A stretch of 64,000 bases of DNA from Chitinophagaceae bacterium (GTDB taxonomy: Bacteria > Bacteroidota > Bacteroidia > Chitinophagales > UBA10324): positions 604,501 through 668,500 of the forward strand of contig JADKFU010000005.1 of the NCBI GenBank assembly GCA_016717285.1, read 5' to 3'. Positions 52,279-61,500 of this stretch are shown in pieces. The position numbers and the translations under genes are program-made. Numbering within the stretch: position 1 is the stretch's first letter; each line of letters starts with the position of its first letter. Under the pieces are notes generated by a model that worked only from the letters and a program-made list of their open reading frames with translations, searched no databases and had not been told where the DNA came from.

Positions 52279-54443
52279 TACTTTTGGTTAATTTTGAAAT
52301 TCAGCCATTTCCACATGCAAACCGGATTGAACATTCATTGAAACAAAAATATTTTCTTGCCTTTCTGCCAGCTTTTTTAATCTTCTTTTCTGCAAACGGA
52401 CAATTGCCGGAACAGGATTGCAGTGGAGCATTGCCGGTTTGCCAGAATGTTTATGTGCAACCTAATTCGTATGCCGGAGAAGGAACCCAGGAATTGACTT
52501 TTGGCAATTCTTCCTGTTTAACCCAAGGTGAAGAAAATTCGGTTTGGTATATCTGGACGGTGAATGTTTCCGGTTCACTCGAGTTTGAAATCACTCCGAT
52601 AAATGTGAATGATGATTATGATTGGGCCGTTTACAATCTAACCAATGCATCCTGCGCTGATATCATAACCGGAGTGGCACCGGAAGAGCGTTGCAATTAT
52701 TCCGCAATTCCAGGCTCAACGGGATTATCTAATCCATATGTATTGACGTCAGTAGGAGCAGGTGGCCCTAATCAATGTCAACCTATGAATGTTACAGTGG
52801 GGGAGACTTATGTGCTCGTGATTAATAACCATGATGGACTCATCGGCGGATATACTTTGTCATTCGGAGGCAGTGCGGTCATCTTTGATAATATTCCACC
52901 ATCGCCTGTTTCTATTGATCCGTTTCCATGCACACCTCCCGACGTGTTGCATCTGACAGTATCTGAGCAGATACGGTGTAATTCAATATCGGCCGATGGC
53001 AGTGATTTTTTTATTACAGGTCCATCATTGGTAACAGTTGCCGGTGCTTCTTCTCCCGGCTGTCTGAGCGGAACTTTCACCAATAAAATTGATGTGCAGC
53101 TTTCTGGTCCGATCAATGTAAACGGTGATTATTTCCTGAAATTTAAACAGGGCGCCGATGGAAATGTGATTCTTGATAATTGTGGGAACGAACTTCCGGA
53201 TACGAATAAGATGCCTTTTAAGGTGGCCATTGCCGATGCTGAATTTGATTACGAAATTATTAAAACGTGTACAGGTGATTCTCTTGTGTTCACAGATTTA
53301 TCGGTAGGTGATACCACTATTACCTGGTCGTGGGATTTTGGTGACGGGAATACTTCGACAGATATCAATCCGACACATATGTACTCCGGCACCGGAACTT
53401 TTGATGTTATTTTATTCATAACAGATACCGGAGGATGCTTCAACAAGGATACAATTTCAATCAGCACCTATCTGGAACCACCTGTTGCAGGATTTTCAGT
53501 TTCTCCGCCGCCTTATTGTACTGACATACCGATTTCATTTTTCAATTCATCAACCGGACAGGGATTAATTTATAAATGGATTTTCGGTACCGCGACCTCC
53601 AGCGACTTTGAACCTGTTTTTACGTTCACCGCAGCCGGCCTGTACACTGTTTATCTCGTTGTAACAGATAGTATCGGTTGCACGGACACGGTTGCTGCAA
53701 ATCTGACCATCAACCCTGGAGTGATTGCTGATTTCAATTTCCAGCCAGACGTACTTTGTACTGGTGATACTATTTCATTTTCCAATGTTTCCACCGGTAA
53801 TATAACTTCGGTTGATTGGGATTTTGGAAATGGCATTACAGATACTTCCTCTACTTCAGTTGATCTTGCGTATTACAGCAGTGGTTCATACACAGTTACT
53901 TTGATTATCCATGATGCAGTCTGTTTGCCGGATACATTTATTGAATTGATCAATGTGTATGATTATCCAATCGTAAACCTTGGAAATGATACCAGTATTT
54001 GCATTGGTGAATCCATTGCATTGGATGCCGGGAATCCGGAATACCAGCATGACTGGTCGACAGGTGCACAAACGCAGGCAATTGTTTTGAACCTGGTACC
54101 GCAAACTGCAATTGTGTTTGTGAGCAATAACGGATGTGTCGGAAAGGATACAATTTTTGTGGATAATGCCTGTCCCTTTTTTATTCCAACAGCCTTCACG
54201 CCAAATAATGATGGCATTAATGATGCTTACAAAATAATAACTGATGGGACGAATGATTTTGAATTGATGATTTTCAATCGTTGGGGCCAAATGGTTTATC
54301 AGTCATCTGATGCTGATGCATCATGGGATGGAACCTATGAAGGACTGCCTGAAGAAATGGGTTCTTATATCTACTCTGTTAGTATTAAGTTTGATAATGG
54401 CGTGAGTCGGGTAATGAAGGGAAATATTACTTTGATACGATAG
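52275..54443 (+). CDS. PKD-repeat surface protein with gliding-motility (CHU_C) C-terminal domain
   Basis: The 722-residue protein has a signal peptide (KQKYFLAFLPAFLIFFSANG); a TTG at 52338 would place it exactly at the N terminus and may be the true start. It then has an N-terminal beta domain, PKD-like repeats with WSWDFGDGNTSTDINP and VDWDFGNG, and a C-terminal domain with FTPNNDGINDAYKI, FNRWGQMVYQS and WDGTYEG. That domain marks type IX secretion substrates of the type B class. Role: surface adhesion or matrix, by family; the ligand is unknown. It overlaps the pterin-dehydratase gene by 4 bp. Confidence 0.93.
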   Translation: MILLVNFEIQPFPHANRIEHSLKQKYFLAFLPAFLIFFSANGQLPEQDCSGALPVCQNVYVQPNSYAGEGTQELTFGNSSCLTQGEENSVWYIWTVNVSGSLEFEITPINVNDDYDWAVYNLTNASCADIITGVAPEERCNYSAIPGSTGLSNPYVLTSVGAGGPNQCQPMNVTVGETYVLVINNHDGLIGGYTLSFGGSAVIFDNIPPSPVSIDPFPCTPPDVLHLTVSEQIRCNSISADGSDFFITGPSLVTVAGASSPGCLSGTFTNKIDVQLSGPINVNGDYFLKFKQGADGNVILDNCGNELPDTNKMPFKVAIADAEFDYEIIKTCTGDSLVFTDLSVGDTTITWSWDFGDGNTSTDINPTHMYSGTGTFDVILFITDTGGCFNKDTISISTYLEPPVAGFSVSPPPYCTDIPISFFNSSTGQGLIYKWIFGTATSSDFEPVFTFTAAGLYTVYLVVTDSIGCTDTVAANLTINPGVIADFNFQPDVLCTGDTISFSNVSTGNITSVDWDFGNGITDTSSTSVDLAYYSSGSYTVTLIIHDAVCLPDTFIELINVYDYPIVNLGNDTSICIGESIALDAGNPEYQHDWSTGAQTQAIVLNLVPQTAIVFVSNNGCVGKDTIFVDNACPFFIPTAFTPNNDGINDAYKIITDGTNDFELMIFNRWGQMVYQSSDADASWDGTYEGLPEEMGSYIYSVSIKFDNGVSRVMKGNITLIR

Positions 54444-54450
54444 TTGGAAG

Positions 54451-54492
54451 TTAATTGGTCATTGGTCGTTTGTCAATTTGTCAATAGTCACG
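54451..54492. repeat. Degenerate short-period repeat (GTC every 7-8 bp)
   Basis: GTC recurs at 54458, 54465, 54472, 54480 and 54487 (spacing 7, 7, 8, 7), each followed by A/T-rich tails. This is the reverse-complement style of the array at 8722-8770 (GAC/ACC units). Confidence 0.55.
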
Positions 54493-54533
54493 AAAGCAGA
54501 TATGGAAAATAATATTAATTTTTATAGACTAAA

Positions 54534-54731
54534 ATGATCAAAGGGAATATCCTGATAATTGACGATGAAGTCAAGCTCCGCAACTTGTTGGCCCGCATCA
54601 TTTCTTTAGAAGGATTTACAGTAACAGAAGCAGATTCCCTCCGTGAAATGCAGATTAATTACAGGAATAATTTTATCGTTGTCGTTTCCTTTATTAAGCT
54701 AATCAAACGCACCGCGTTTCGATTGGGTTAA
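54534..54731 (+). pseudogene. Truncated NtrC-type response regulator (receiver start only)
   Basis: The first 38 or so codons read NILIIDDEVKLRNLLARI, then ISLEGFTVTEADSLREM, closely similar to the start of the regulator at 5170-6516 (ILIIDDEEKIRTLLTKL, ISLEGFDVLQAAD). The frame then loses all family resemblance and ends at 54731 with no phospho-acceptor Asp, AAA+ domain or helix-turn-helix. The remaining 24 codons look random. Nucleotide divergence from the kdp regulator is high, so it is an old paralogue or a relic, not a fresh copy. Confidence 0.7.
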
Positions 54732-54926
54732 ACTCCACTAAAAATTGCTTAGCGGTTGCTATACATTTCTTTTGTTTTGATGCTGATCAAACACGTTGCA
54801 GTTTTTGAGAAGTGGAGAAGCGCTATATTTCAAGTAAACAATCCGGGTTAAAAACAGGCAAATAGTAAGGTTGATTATTCTGTAATAATGTATCGTGTTG
54901 CTTTTATAAAATCCGGACGCATATAA
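54732..54926. other. Gap between the response-regulator stub and kup
   Basis: No gene, terminator hairpin or family-like peptide is visible in these 195 bp. The remainder of the response-regulator gene cannot be found here in any frame. Confidence 0.35.
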
Positions 54927-56909
54927 TTATTTCCGCAGCAACTCGGATAACTCTTCCGCTTCCATTCCAACCCGTTTCAGGACAAGGTTTCGTGGTGGTG
55001 TAAGAATAAGTGGAATTTTTTCTAAAGTAACTGTGCTGGAATCCAGTCCGAATTCACGGCCTTCGGAAAGAGATACTTTTTTAAGTAAAAAATAAAGATC
55101 CATCACTAATTTTTCAAAGATGGGGAGATCGTTTTCAAAAGAGAGAAATTTTTCCATTACTACAAACCGGAAATCGCCGGGCAAACGATACTTGTGTAGT
55201 GATTTATATCGGCTTGTAATATCCACTTCACCGCGTTCCACCATGTCTTCAATTACTTTTCTCAGAAAAAGATTGACACGCGGCTCAATGCGAAAACCAA
55301 GTCTGAAATCTATGCGATAGGCTAAGTTGGGTTGCAGCACATCTACCTCGTACTCCCTGGTGTACGGCTCATCAATTACATCCACATGCACAAACCAATA
55401 GGTATCCGCACGTTTCGGTTGTTTATTGAAGATGGAAAAGAAAAATTTCGATTCGATTTGGGATGGATAGTTGGCACTGGTCATAAAGATGACGTGAGAA
55501 GCATATTTTGGAATGCTCTGATCTTCACTGAGCTCAGCAAGTTTGGGCAACAATTGTTTCATTTCATCAAACTCAAGGAAACGGTTTTTAATCTTACGTG
55601 CCCGGAACCAGGAATACATCACCAGCATAAATGACAAAGCTGCAATAATGGCGACATAGCCGCCATGTGGAAATTTAATGAGGTTGGCAACAAGAAAAAA
55701 TAATTCAATGCAGAGGAAAGTGATGCCAATAGCAAGTGTGATGGTATAAGAACCCCGTCGCACATACGAATAGGTGCTTATTAAAATTGTGGTAACAATC
55801 ATCGTGAGGTTGATGGCAAGCCCGTATGCAGCTTCCATGTATTTCGATTCTCCAAAAAACAATACCACACCAATACAACCTGCATAAAGAATCCAGTTGA
55901 TGGCGGGAACATACAATTGACCACGTTGATCTGTAGGATGCACCACTCTCACCTTTGGCCACAGGTTTAGACGCATCGCTTCATTGATAAGCGTAAATGC
56001 ACCTGTGATCATTGCCTGGCTGGCAATTACCGTTGCGATGGTAGCTATGCCGATTCCGAAAATCAAAAACCATTCAGGCATAATTCCATAAAATGGATTG
56101 GCAATTGACAATTCATCTCTCTTCAAACCCTGGTATTGCATGAGCCAGGCCGCTTGTCCAAAATAATTAAGTAATAAACAGATTTTTACGAATATCCAGC
56201 TTACACGGATATTGATCTTTCCGCAATGTCCGAGGTCAGAATAAAGCGCATCAGCTCCTGTAGTACAAAGAAATACGGCTCCTAATAACCAAAAACCACC
56301 TGGATATTCGGTGAGCAGTCGTATGGCATATAGTGGACTTAATGCATGCAGTATTTCGAGATGTTCGATGATCTTTGATATTCCAAGTGATCCCAGCATC
56401 ACGAACCAGATTAACATAATAGGGCCAAAAGAACTACCCACAACACGTGTACCGGCACGCTGGAAAAGAAAGAGTATGGTAATGATGATGATGACGATCG
56501 GAACGGTTTGAATCTCATTGTTCAGATTGCGCAACCCTTCCACTGCAGAAGAAACGGAAATGGCCGGTGTGATCATTCCATCAGCAAGCAAGGTAGAGCC
56601 ACCGATGATTGCAGGAATCACCAGCCATTTCGCTCTTTTCCTTACCAAAGCATACAGCGCAAACACGCCACCTTCTCCTTTGTTATCAGCACGCAGAACA
56701 AGTAAAATGTACTTGAATGAAGTGATCAGCGTCAGCGACCAGAAAACACAGGAAACACCGCCATAAATTAAATCTTTGCTGATTGGGCGATCTCCGATGA
56801 TAGCCGACATAACATACAAAGGTGATGTACCAATATCTCCAAAAACAATTCCTATCGTGATTAACAACATCCCGACAGATAGCCGGGATACTTTCGTTTT
56901 ATTTCTCAA
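54927..56909 (-). CDS. kup: KUP-family potassium uptake protein
   Basis: Kup is a low-energy K+/H+ symporter in the inner membrane. The 660-residue protein has the family start GIVFGDIGTSPLYV, about twelve membrane helices up to residue 430, and a cytosolic C-terminal domain. KGEGGVFALYALVR and ADGMITPAISV are typical blocks. The start is TTG (complement of 56907-56909), just ahead of the first conserved helix; a -7-like element lies 17 bp upstream of it. Confidence 0.95.
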   Translation of the reverse strand: MRNKTKVSRLSVGMLLITIGIVFGDIGTSPLYVMSAIIGDRPISKDLIYGGVSCVFWSLTLITSFKYILLVLRADNKGEGGVFALYALVRKRAKWLVIPAIIGGSTLLADGMITPAISVSSAVEGLRNLNNEIQTVPIVIIIITILFLFQRAGTRVVGSSFGPIMLIWFVMLGSLGISKIIEHLEILHALSPLYAIRLLTEYPGGFWLLGAVFLCTTGADALYSDLGHCGKINIRVSWIFVKICLLLNYFGQAAWLMQYQGLKRDELSIANPFYGIMPEWFLIFGIGIATIATVIASQAMITGAFTLINEAMRLNLWPKVRVVHPTDQRGQLYVPAINWILYAGCIGVVLFFGESKYMEAAYGLAINLTMIVTTILISTYSYVRRGSYTITLAIGITFLCIELFFLVANLIKFPHGGYVAIIAALSFMLVMYSWFRARKIKNRFLEFDEMKQLLPKLAELSEDQSIPKYASHVIFMTSANYPSQIESKFFFSIFNKQPKRADTYWFVHVDVIDEPYTREYEVDVLQPNLAYRIDFRLGFRIEPRVNLFLRKVIEDMVERGEVDITSRYKSLHKYRLPGDFRFVVMEKFLSFENDLPIFEKLVMDLYFLLKKVSLSEGREFGLDSSTVTLEKIPLILTPPRNLVLKRVGMEAEELSELLRK

Positions 56910-56925
56910 ACTCCAGATTTGACTT

Positions 56926-56933
56926 CAAAGTTA
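56926..56933 (-). promoter_or_regulatory. Candidate -7 element for kup
   Basis: The minus strand reads TAACTTTG, an exact TAnnTTTG match 16 bp before the TTG start codon, which supports that start. No clear -33 element is evident. Confidence 0.45.
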
Positions 56934-57093
56934 ACATGATTGAATCTTAAAGTTAAAGAGAAACATAAAAGTAGGTGTCTGAAGGCCTTTTCACGGTATA
57001 TAATTGCATTGAAAAAGATTCAACGAATATGCAAGGTTAAAACAAGTAACCTGGTACATCAGCTTTGCATTACTTATTTGAAAGCGTAAATCA

Positions 57094-58521
57094 TCAGAAG
57101 CGATAAGAGACTCCTGTGTTTATTCCAAACCAATACGGATGCGCTTCAAGTGGAATATCATTCAATGCAATGTTGGTGAGATAGTAATGAAACTGCATTC
57201 CTGCCAGCAATGAAAAATGGTCCGAAATCATACGGTGATAATTGATACCGGCGGATGAAGTAACATTGTAAACGTGAAAGACAGGAGGTTTCTGGCTGTT
57301 CTTAAAAAAAGAATTGTTGTGTATCTCAGAAGTTTCATAACCATCTGCAGCATATTTGTATTCTATAAATTTCGATAATCCCACTCCTGCAAACAGCGAG
57401 AGTTCGTTTTTTTGTTTTTGGAAAAAATACCATTCGCCATTCAATGAAAAATCAAGCCAGTTGTAGCGGGTCACTGACGCTATATTTCCTGTGGTGGAAA
57501 TCTTGCTGATTGTATAGTTGTTGCCTGGGTTACCTGTTACGGAAGCACTATCTTCCAGATATGGCGAACTGCCCGCTTTTAAAAATGCGTTTTTTTCTCC
57601 GGTAGTCGTGTAGTTAATTCCGGCACCTAACACAATTTTTTTCGACAACTGATACTGTCCGGAAATACCGCATGAAAAACCGATTAATACCTCGCCGGAT
57701 GATTGGCTGAGCTTTGAAATGGAGTCAGCAAATGCAACATCAGTTGTTGTGCTAAAAACAGATCCTGTATTTTGACTTTTATAATTGAGGCTTGATACCA
57801 AAGGAATTATTTCGCCACTGATGCTGAAACGGGATGTATTAAAATTCATCCAGGGTTGCACGGTGTGAAGATCCGGTTGGTGCACTACAACAATATTTTC
57901 ATCAGCATTTAGCAGCAGCGTAGATGGCACATTTAAAGTTGTCAATGCTGTAAATGGTTCGCCACTCAGGTTTTTATTTTCAGATAAGGAAGCATTGGCA
58001 ATGTCTGAAGTAATGGATGCAATCATAGAATGGTTGGAGCTTGTTATTGTTTCATCCGTATTGATTGTTTGCAATGGATCAGATATATCATTGCTTTTGT
58101 TAATTTCATTTTTATGTTCTTTGGCAATTGAAATTGCAGAATGACCGGTTGTTGCAATTGCTTTACTGTTTTTCGCTGTTTGAATATTATCATGATCTTT
58201 TGAAACAACCATTTCTTTTTCAGGCGAAAGTTCAGCAGTTGATTGTTGTATTTTTTCGGGCGCTATTTCACTGGTTACATTGGTGGTTGGTGATGAACTT
58301 TTTGAATTCGATTGATTTAGGAAATATAGCGATGTGATTCCAATTCCAATGAGAATTCCCGCAGCAGCAGTCCACAACCAGATAAAACGGCGTTTGCGTC
58401 TTTCTTGTTGTAATGAAATTTTCACATTAGCCCATACGTCATCAGATGGTTTCATCCGGAAACCCGCCGCTTTTTGCCGTAGCTGATTTTCAAAATTATT
58501 TTCCCGATCCTGTTCTTTCAT
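57094..58521 (-). CDS. Sigma-factor-linked protein with inner-membrane helix and outer-membrane-type barrel
   Basis: The 475-residue product begins with a cytosolic helical segment (about 1-42, LRQKAAGFRMKPSDDVWANV) like those of anti-sigma factors, then one membrane helix (about 45-67), a Ser/Thr/Asn-rich linker (about 70-230) and a C-terminal 8-strand-like beta-barrel (from about 240) ending in SYRF. The first 26 bp overlap the sigma-factor gene, so the two are translated together. Such 'TM plus barrel' proteins are found behind ECF sigma genes in Bacteroidota; an anti-sigma role is inferred. Confidence 0.75.
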   Translation of the reverse strand: MKEQDRENNFENQLRQKAAGFRMKPSDDVWANVKISLQQERRKRRFIWLWTAAAGILIGIGITSLYFLNQSNSKSSSPTTNVTSEIAPEKIQQSTAELSPEKEMVVSKDHDNIQTAKNSKAIATTGHSAISIAKEHKNEINKSNDISDPLQTINTDETITSSNHSMIASITSDIANASLSENKNLSGEPFTALTTLNVPSTLLLNADENIVVVHQPDLHTVQPWMNFNTSRFSISGEIIPLVSSLNYKSQNTGSVFSTTTDVAFADSISKLSQSSGEVLIGFSCGISGQYQLSKKIVLGAGINYTTTGEKNAFLKAGSSPYLEDSASVTGNPGNNYTISKISTTGNIASVTRYNWLDFSLNGEWYFFQKQKNELSLFAGVGLSKFIEYKYAADGYETSEIHNNSFFKNSQKPPVFHVYNVTSSAGINYHRMISDHFSLLAGMQFHYYLTNIALNDIPLEAHPYWFGINTGVSYRF

Positions 58522-59065
58522 TTTCAGATCCTATTGAATGGAGATGAGTTAATTTTTTTAACAACCAATGTTTTGCGCGTGCAAACTGTGATCTTGAAGT
58601 GCTTTCTCCAATATCAAGCAGTGCTCCGATCTCCTTGTGTGAATAGCCTTCAATGGCGTAGAGGTTAAGCACTGCACGATAACCGGGTGATAACTGTTGA
58701 ATCAGGTTCATCAATTCCGTGTTTTCCAGGCGCTCCAAAGCGTCCAGTTCAGCAACGCTTTCTTCTCTCGCCATGGTGATTTCAAACTCCGCCCTGAAGT
58801 TTTTCTGGCTTTTGATATAATTCAGTGCAGTAGTAACCATGATACGCCGTAGCCAGCCTTCTAATGATCCGTCACCACGAAAATCTTTCAGGTAACGAAA
58901 GGCGCGAATGAATCCATCTTGTAAAACATCCTCCGCTTCATGGCTGTTTTGAACATAGCGATAACATACCCCTAACATTTGCGGGGCAAAGCGGTCGTAC
59001 AATTCTTTCTGAGCGAGTGAATCACCTGAAAGGCAATGATTCACCAACTCGAGGTCAGCGTGCAT
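58496..59065 (-). CDS. ECF-type RNA polymerase sigma factor
   Basis: An extracytoplasmic-function sigma factor of 189 residues. It has region 2 (EAEDVLQDGFIRAFRYLKDF, then GSLEGWLRRIMVTTALNYI) and region 4 (LSPGYRAVLNLYAIEGYSHK, then EIGALLDIGESTSRSQF). The ATG at 59065 is preferred; a longer frame to 59134 includes the candidate promoter. It precedes and overlaps a membrane-anchored barrel protein that may act as its regulator. Confidence 0.93.
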   Translation of the reverse strand: MHADLELVNHCLSGDSLAQKELYDRFAPQMLGVCYRYVQNSHEAEDVLQDGFIRAFRYLKDFRGDGSLEGWLRRIMVTTALNYIKSQKNFRAEFEITMAREESVAELDALERLENTELMNLIQQLSPGYRAVLNLYAIEGYSHKEIGALLDIGESTSRSQFARAKHWLLKKLTHLHSIGSENERTGSGK

Positions 59066-59132
59066 ATGAACTACTTTCGCCAGTGCAAATTTTTGATGGT
59101 AGACAGCAGCCCTGGCGTAAATGCTGCAAGCC

Positions 59133-59140
59133 AAAATTAG
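59133..59140 (-). promoter_or_regulatory. Candidate -7 element for the ECF sigma operon
   Basis: The minus strand reads TAATTTTG, an exact TAnnTTTG match about 67 bp upstream of the chosen ATG at 59065. It lies within the longer alternative frame. Confidence 0.4.
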
Positions 59141-59191
59141 AATTTATCTGCTGGCGGTTAGGGAGTGGTGCGACTAACGTCCATTCATATG

Positions 59192-59227
59192 AAAAAGTCC
59201 CGAACATTAATCAGTTGTTCAGGACTT
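59192..59227 (-). terminator. Rho-independent terminator after the pirin gene
   Basis: On the minus strand AAGTCCTGAACA pairs with TGTTCGGGACTT (one T-G wobble) around a 9-base loop, then T residues follow. It lies about 20 bp downstream of the pirin stop at 59248. Confidence 0.8.
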
Positions 59228-59247
59228 ATAATTAAGGTGGTGGAAAT

Positions 59248-59991
59248 TTAGTTATTGCGCTCAACATACGTTGTATAAGAAGGTTTTGCAGGCGATTCAA
59301 TAATAAAGAGACTCGTGTTTCCACCGGTATTAATAGTTATTTTTTCGGCATTTTCAATTTTTGCAAAATCTTCTTTCTTCATGTCATTACTGTCAATAGC
59401 AACCTCACCATTCACTACAAAAAAGGAATAGACTGATTTTGAGGATAATGCCATTGAATGATGGCCTTTCTCAATATCCATAAGTTTAATCCTTACGCCT
59501 TCCGTATCCATTTGCACCGGTGCATTTTCACCTTTAAAAATTTTAGTAGTAAAACCATTTTCTTTCACAACCGGAAAAGTATCGCTGAAATAATCATTGT
59601 AAGTGGCAGGTTTAGAAATTGCTTTTTCAAGATCCGGATCAAACCATATTTGAAAGAGGGAAGAGCCGGGAAGGATTTTTTCAGCATGTGAAATTCCATT
59701 TCCTGAACGGATGATCTGCACATCGCCGGCTTTCAGCTTGAGCCAGGTTTTATTTTTGGTATCATAATGTTCGATTGCTCCTGTAAGCACAAAAGACAGG
59801 ATTTCAAATCCCTGGTGCGGATGCAAACCAATCGTGCTGCCTTTCTCACTCCAGGCATGAGCCCAGTAAAAAAGGTTTGAATAAGGAAATGTATTGGCCT
59901 GCTGATAAAATACCGGCCGTTTTTCAAGTACAGCACCACCGTTAAACTGGCCGTCAGCTTGTTCTTCTTTCCGAATGATTTGAATGTTCAT
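59248..59991 (-). CDS. Pirin-family protein
   Basis: A bicupin of 247 residues. The metal-binding set of pirins is complete: His57 and His59 in GLHPHQGFE, His102 and Glu104 in GISHAEK. Some pirins are quercetin dioxygenases or transcription cofactors; the role here is open. The ATG at 59991 is chosen because it puts the usual short lead before VLEKRPVFY; an upstream frame adds nine unsupported residues. It is monocistronic and has its own terminator. Confidence 0.93.
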   Translation of the reverse strand: MNIQIIRKEEQADGQFNGGAVLEKRPVFYQQANTFPYSNLFYWAHAWSEKGSTIGLHPHQGFEILSFVLTGAIEHYDTKNKTWLKLKAGDVQIIRSGNGISHAEKILPGSSLFQIWFDPDLEKAISKPATYNDYFSDTFPVVKENGFTTKIFKGENAPVQMDTEGVRIKLMDIEKGHHSMALSSKSVYSFFVVNGEVAIDSNDMKKEDFAKIENAEKITINTGGNTSLFIIESPAKPSYTTYVERNN

Positions 59992-60149
59992 GTTTAATTT
60001 CTTTATAGGATAGAGCAACGAAATGGAGTCGTAAAAGTTCAGTATTGGATTTTTTGCAGCTTCAGCTTTGTTCTTGTTTTTTTTGAAGAAAATTCGTTAA
60101 CACCATTCTTTCCTATTTTACAAATGAATGGTCTCGCATAAATTTCTGT

Positions 60150-60157
60150 TATTTTTG
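60150..60157 (+). promoter_or_regulatory. Candidate -7 element for nhaD
   Basis: TATTTTTG matches TAnnTTTG exactly and ends 16 bp before the nhaD ATG. No clear -33 element is evident. Confidence 0.4.
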
Positions 60158-60173
60158 AAGCAACACCTTCCAT

Positions 60174-61448
60174 ATGATTGAAATAGTTTTGGGAATTTTA
60201 TTTATAGCCGGCTATGCTGTTATCTCCTTTGAGCATCCGTTGAAAATAAACAAGACAGGAACAGCAGTATTGCTGGGCGTTTTGATTTGGACACTTTATA
60301 TTGTTTTTGGTTCGCAGCAAAATGAAATAGTGCTTGAAGAGCTGAGTCATCATCTCGCCGGTATTGCAGAAATTCTATTTTTTCTGATGGGCGCCATGAC
60401 GATCGTGGAGTTAATAGACACGCACAAAGGGTTTCGCATCATCACCAATCTCATTCAGACTGATTCAAGGGTAAAATTATTATGGATCATCTGTGGCATC
60501 ACCTTTATTCTTTCAGCCATTTTGGATAACCTGACCACTGCAATTGTCATGGTTTCCCTGTTAAGAAAATTAGTGGATGATAAGAAAGAACGATTGGTGA
60601 TGGCAAGTATGGTCATTATTGCCGCGAATGCCGGTGGGGCCTGGAGTCCGATTGGCGATGTTACAACCACCATGTTATGGATTGGCAACAGAATCAGTGC
60701 CACCGGAATTATGTCGAAGCTTTTTTTACCATCACTCATCAGTCTTTTGGTTCCGTTGGTGTACCAGTCGTATTTTATGAATGGAAAATTATTGAAAGAC
60801 GGATCACCCGAAAACCGTTTGCCAGCTGCAGAACCCTTTTCCAATGCAATCTTTTTTTTGGGAGTCGGCGCGTTGATTTCTGTACCTGTATTTAAAACAC
60901 TTACACACCTGCCACCTTATATGGGTATGCTGATGGCACTTGGTGTTTTATGGGTGGTTACCGAATTGTGGCATTCAGGAATAGAAGACCGTCGCCACCT
61001 GCGTGTTTCGAATGTTTTGTCTAAGATTGATCTGACAAGTATTCTTTTTTTTCTTGGAATATTACTGGCAGTTGCAGGATTAGAATCTATTGGTTTGTTA
61101 AAAAATGCTGCATTCTGGCTAGATAGTGCCATTGGCGATAAAGATGTAATTGTTACCATTTTCGGATTGTTGTCATCGGTAATAGATAATGTTCCGCTTG
61201 TAGCTGCTACCATGGGAATGTATAGCGTGACAGATTTTCCTTTGGATCATAAAATCTGGGAAATGATTGCGTTTTGTGCAGGCACCGGTGGCAGCATATT
61301 AATCATTGGTTCCGCGGCAGGTGTAGTGGTAATGGGTATGGAGAAAATTGATTTTATCTGGTACTTGAAGAACATTAGCATCACAGCTTTGTTTGGATAT
61401 TTTGCAGGAGTAATTACCTACCTGTTGATGTTTCAAATGTTAAATTGA
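60174..61448 (+). CDS. nhaD: NhaD-type Na+/H+ antiporter
   Basis: NhaD exchanges cytosolic Na+ for external H+ and belongs to the ion-transporter superfamily. The 424-residue protein has about eleven helices and the family motifs SAILDNLTTAIVM (helix with Asp-Asn) and NAGGAWSPIGDVTTTMLW, with a second repeat containing SVIDNVPLVAATMG. Length fits NhaD. It is followed 52 bp later by the deacetylase gene on the same strand. Confidence 0.93.
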   Translation: MIEIVLGILFIAGYAVISFEHPLKINKTGTAVLLGVLIWTLYIVFGSQQNEIVLEELSHHLAGIAEILFFLMGAMTIVELIDTHKGFRIITNLIQTDSRVKLLWIICGITFILSAILDNLTTAIVMVSLLRKLVDDKKERLVMASMVIIAANAGGAWSPIGDVTTTMLWIGNRISATGIMSKLFLPSLISLLVPLVYQSYFMNGKLLKDGSPENRLPAAEPFSNAIFFLGVGALISVPVFKTLTHLPPYMGMLMALGVLWVVTELWHSGIEDRRHLRVSNVLSKIDLTSILFFLGILLAVAGLESIGLLKNAAFWLDSAIGDKDVIVTIFGLLSSVIDNVPLVAATMGMYSVTDFPLDHKIWEMIAFCAGTGGSILIIGSAAGVVVMGMEKIDFIWYLKNISITALFGYFAGVITYLLMFQMLN

Positions 61449-61500
61449 TGCTTGTTTACGATCTTTTGTATGTCGCGGTTTTTATAGAAAATAATCTATC

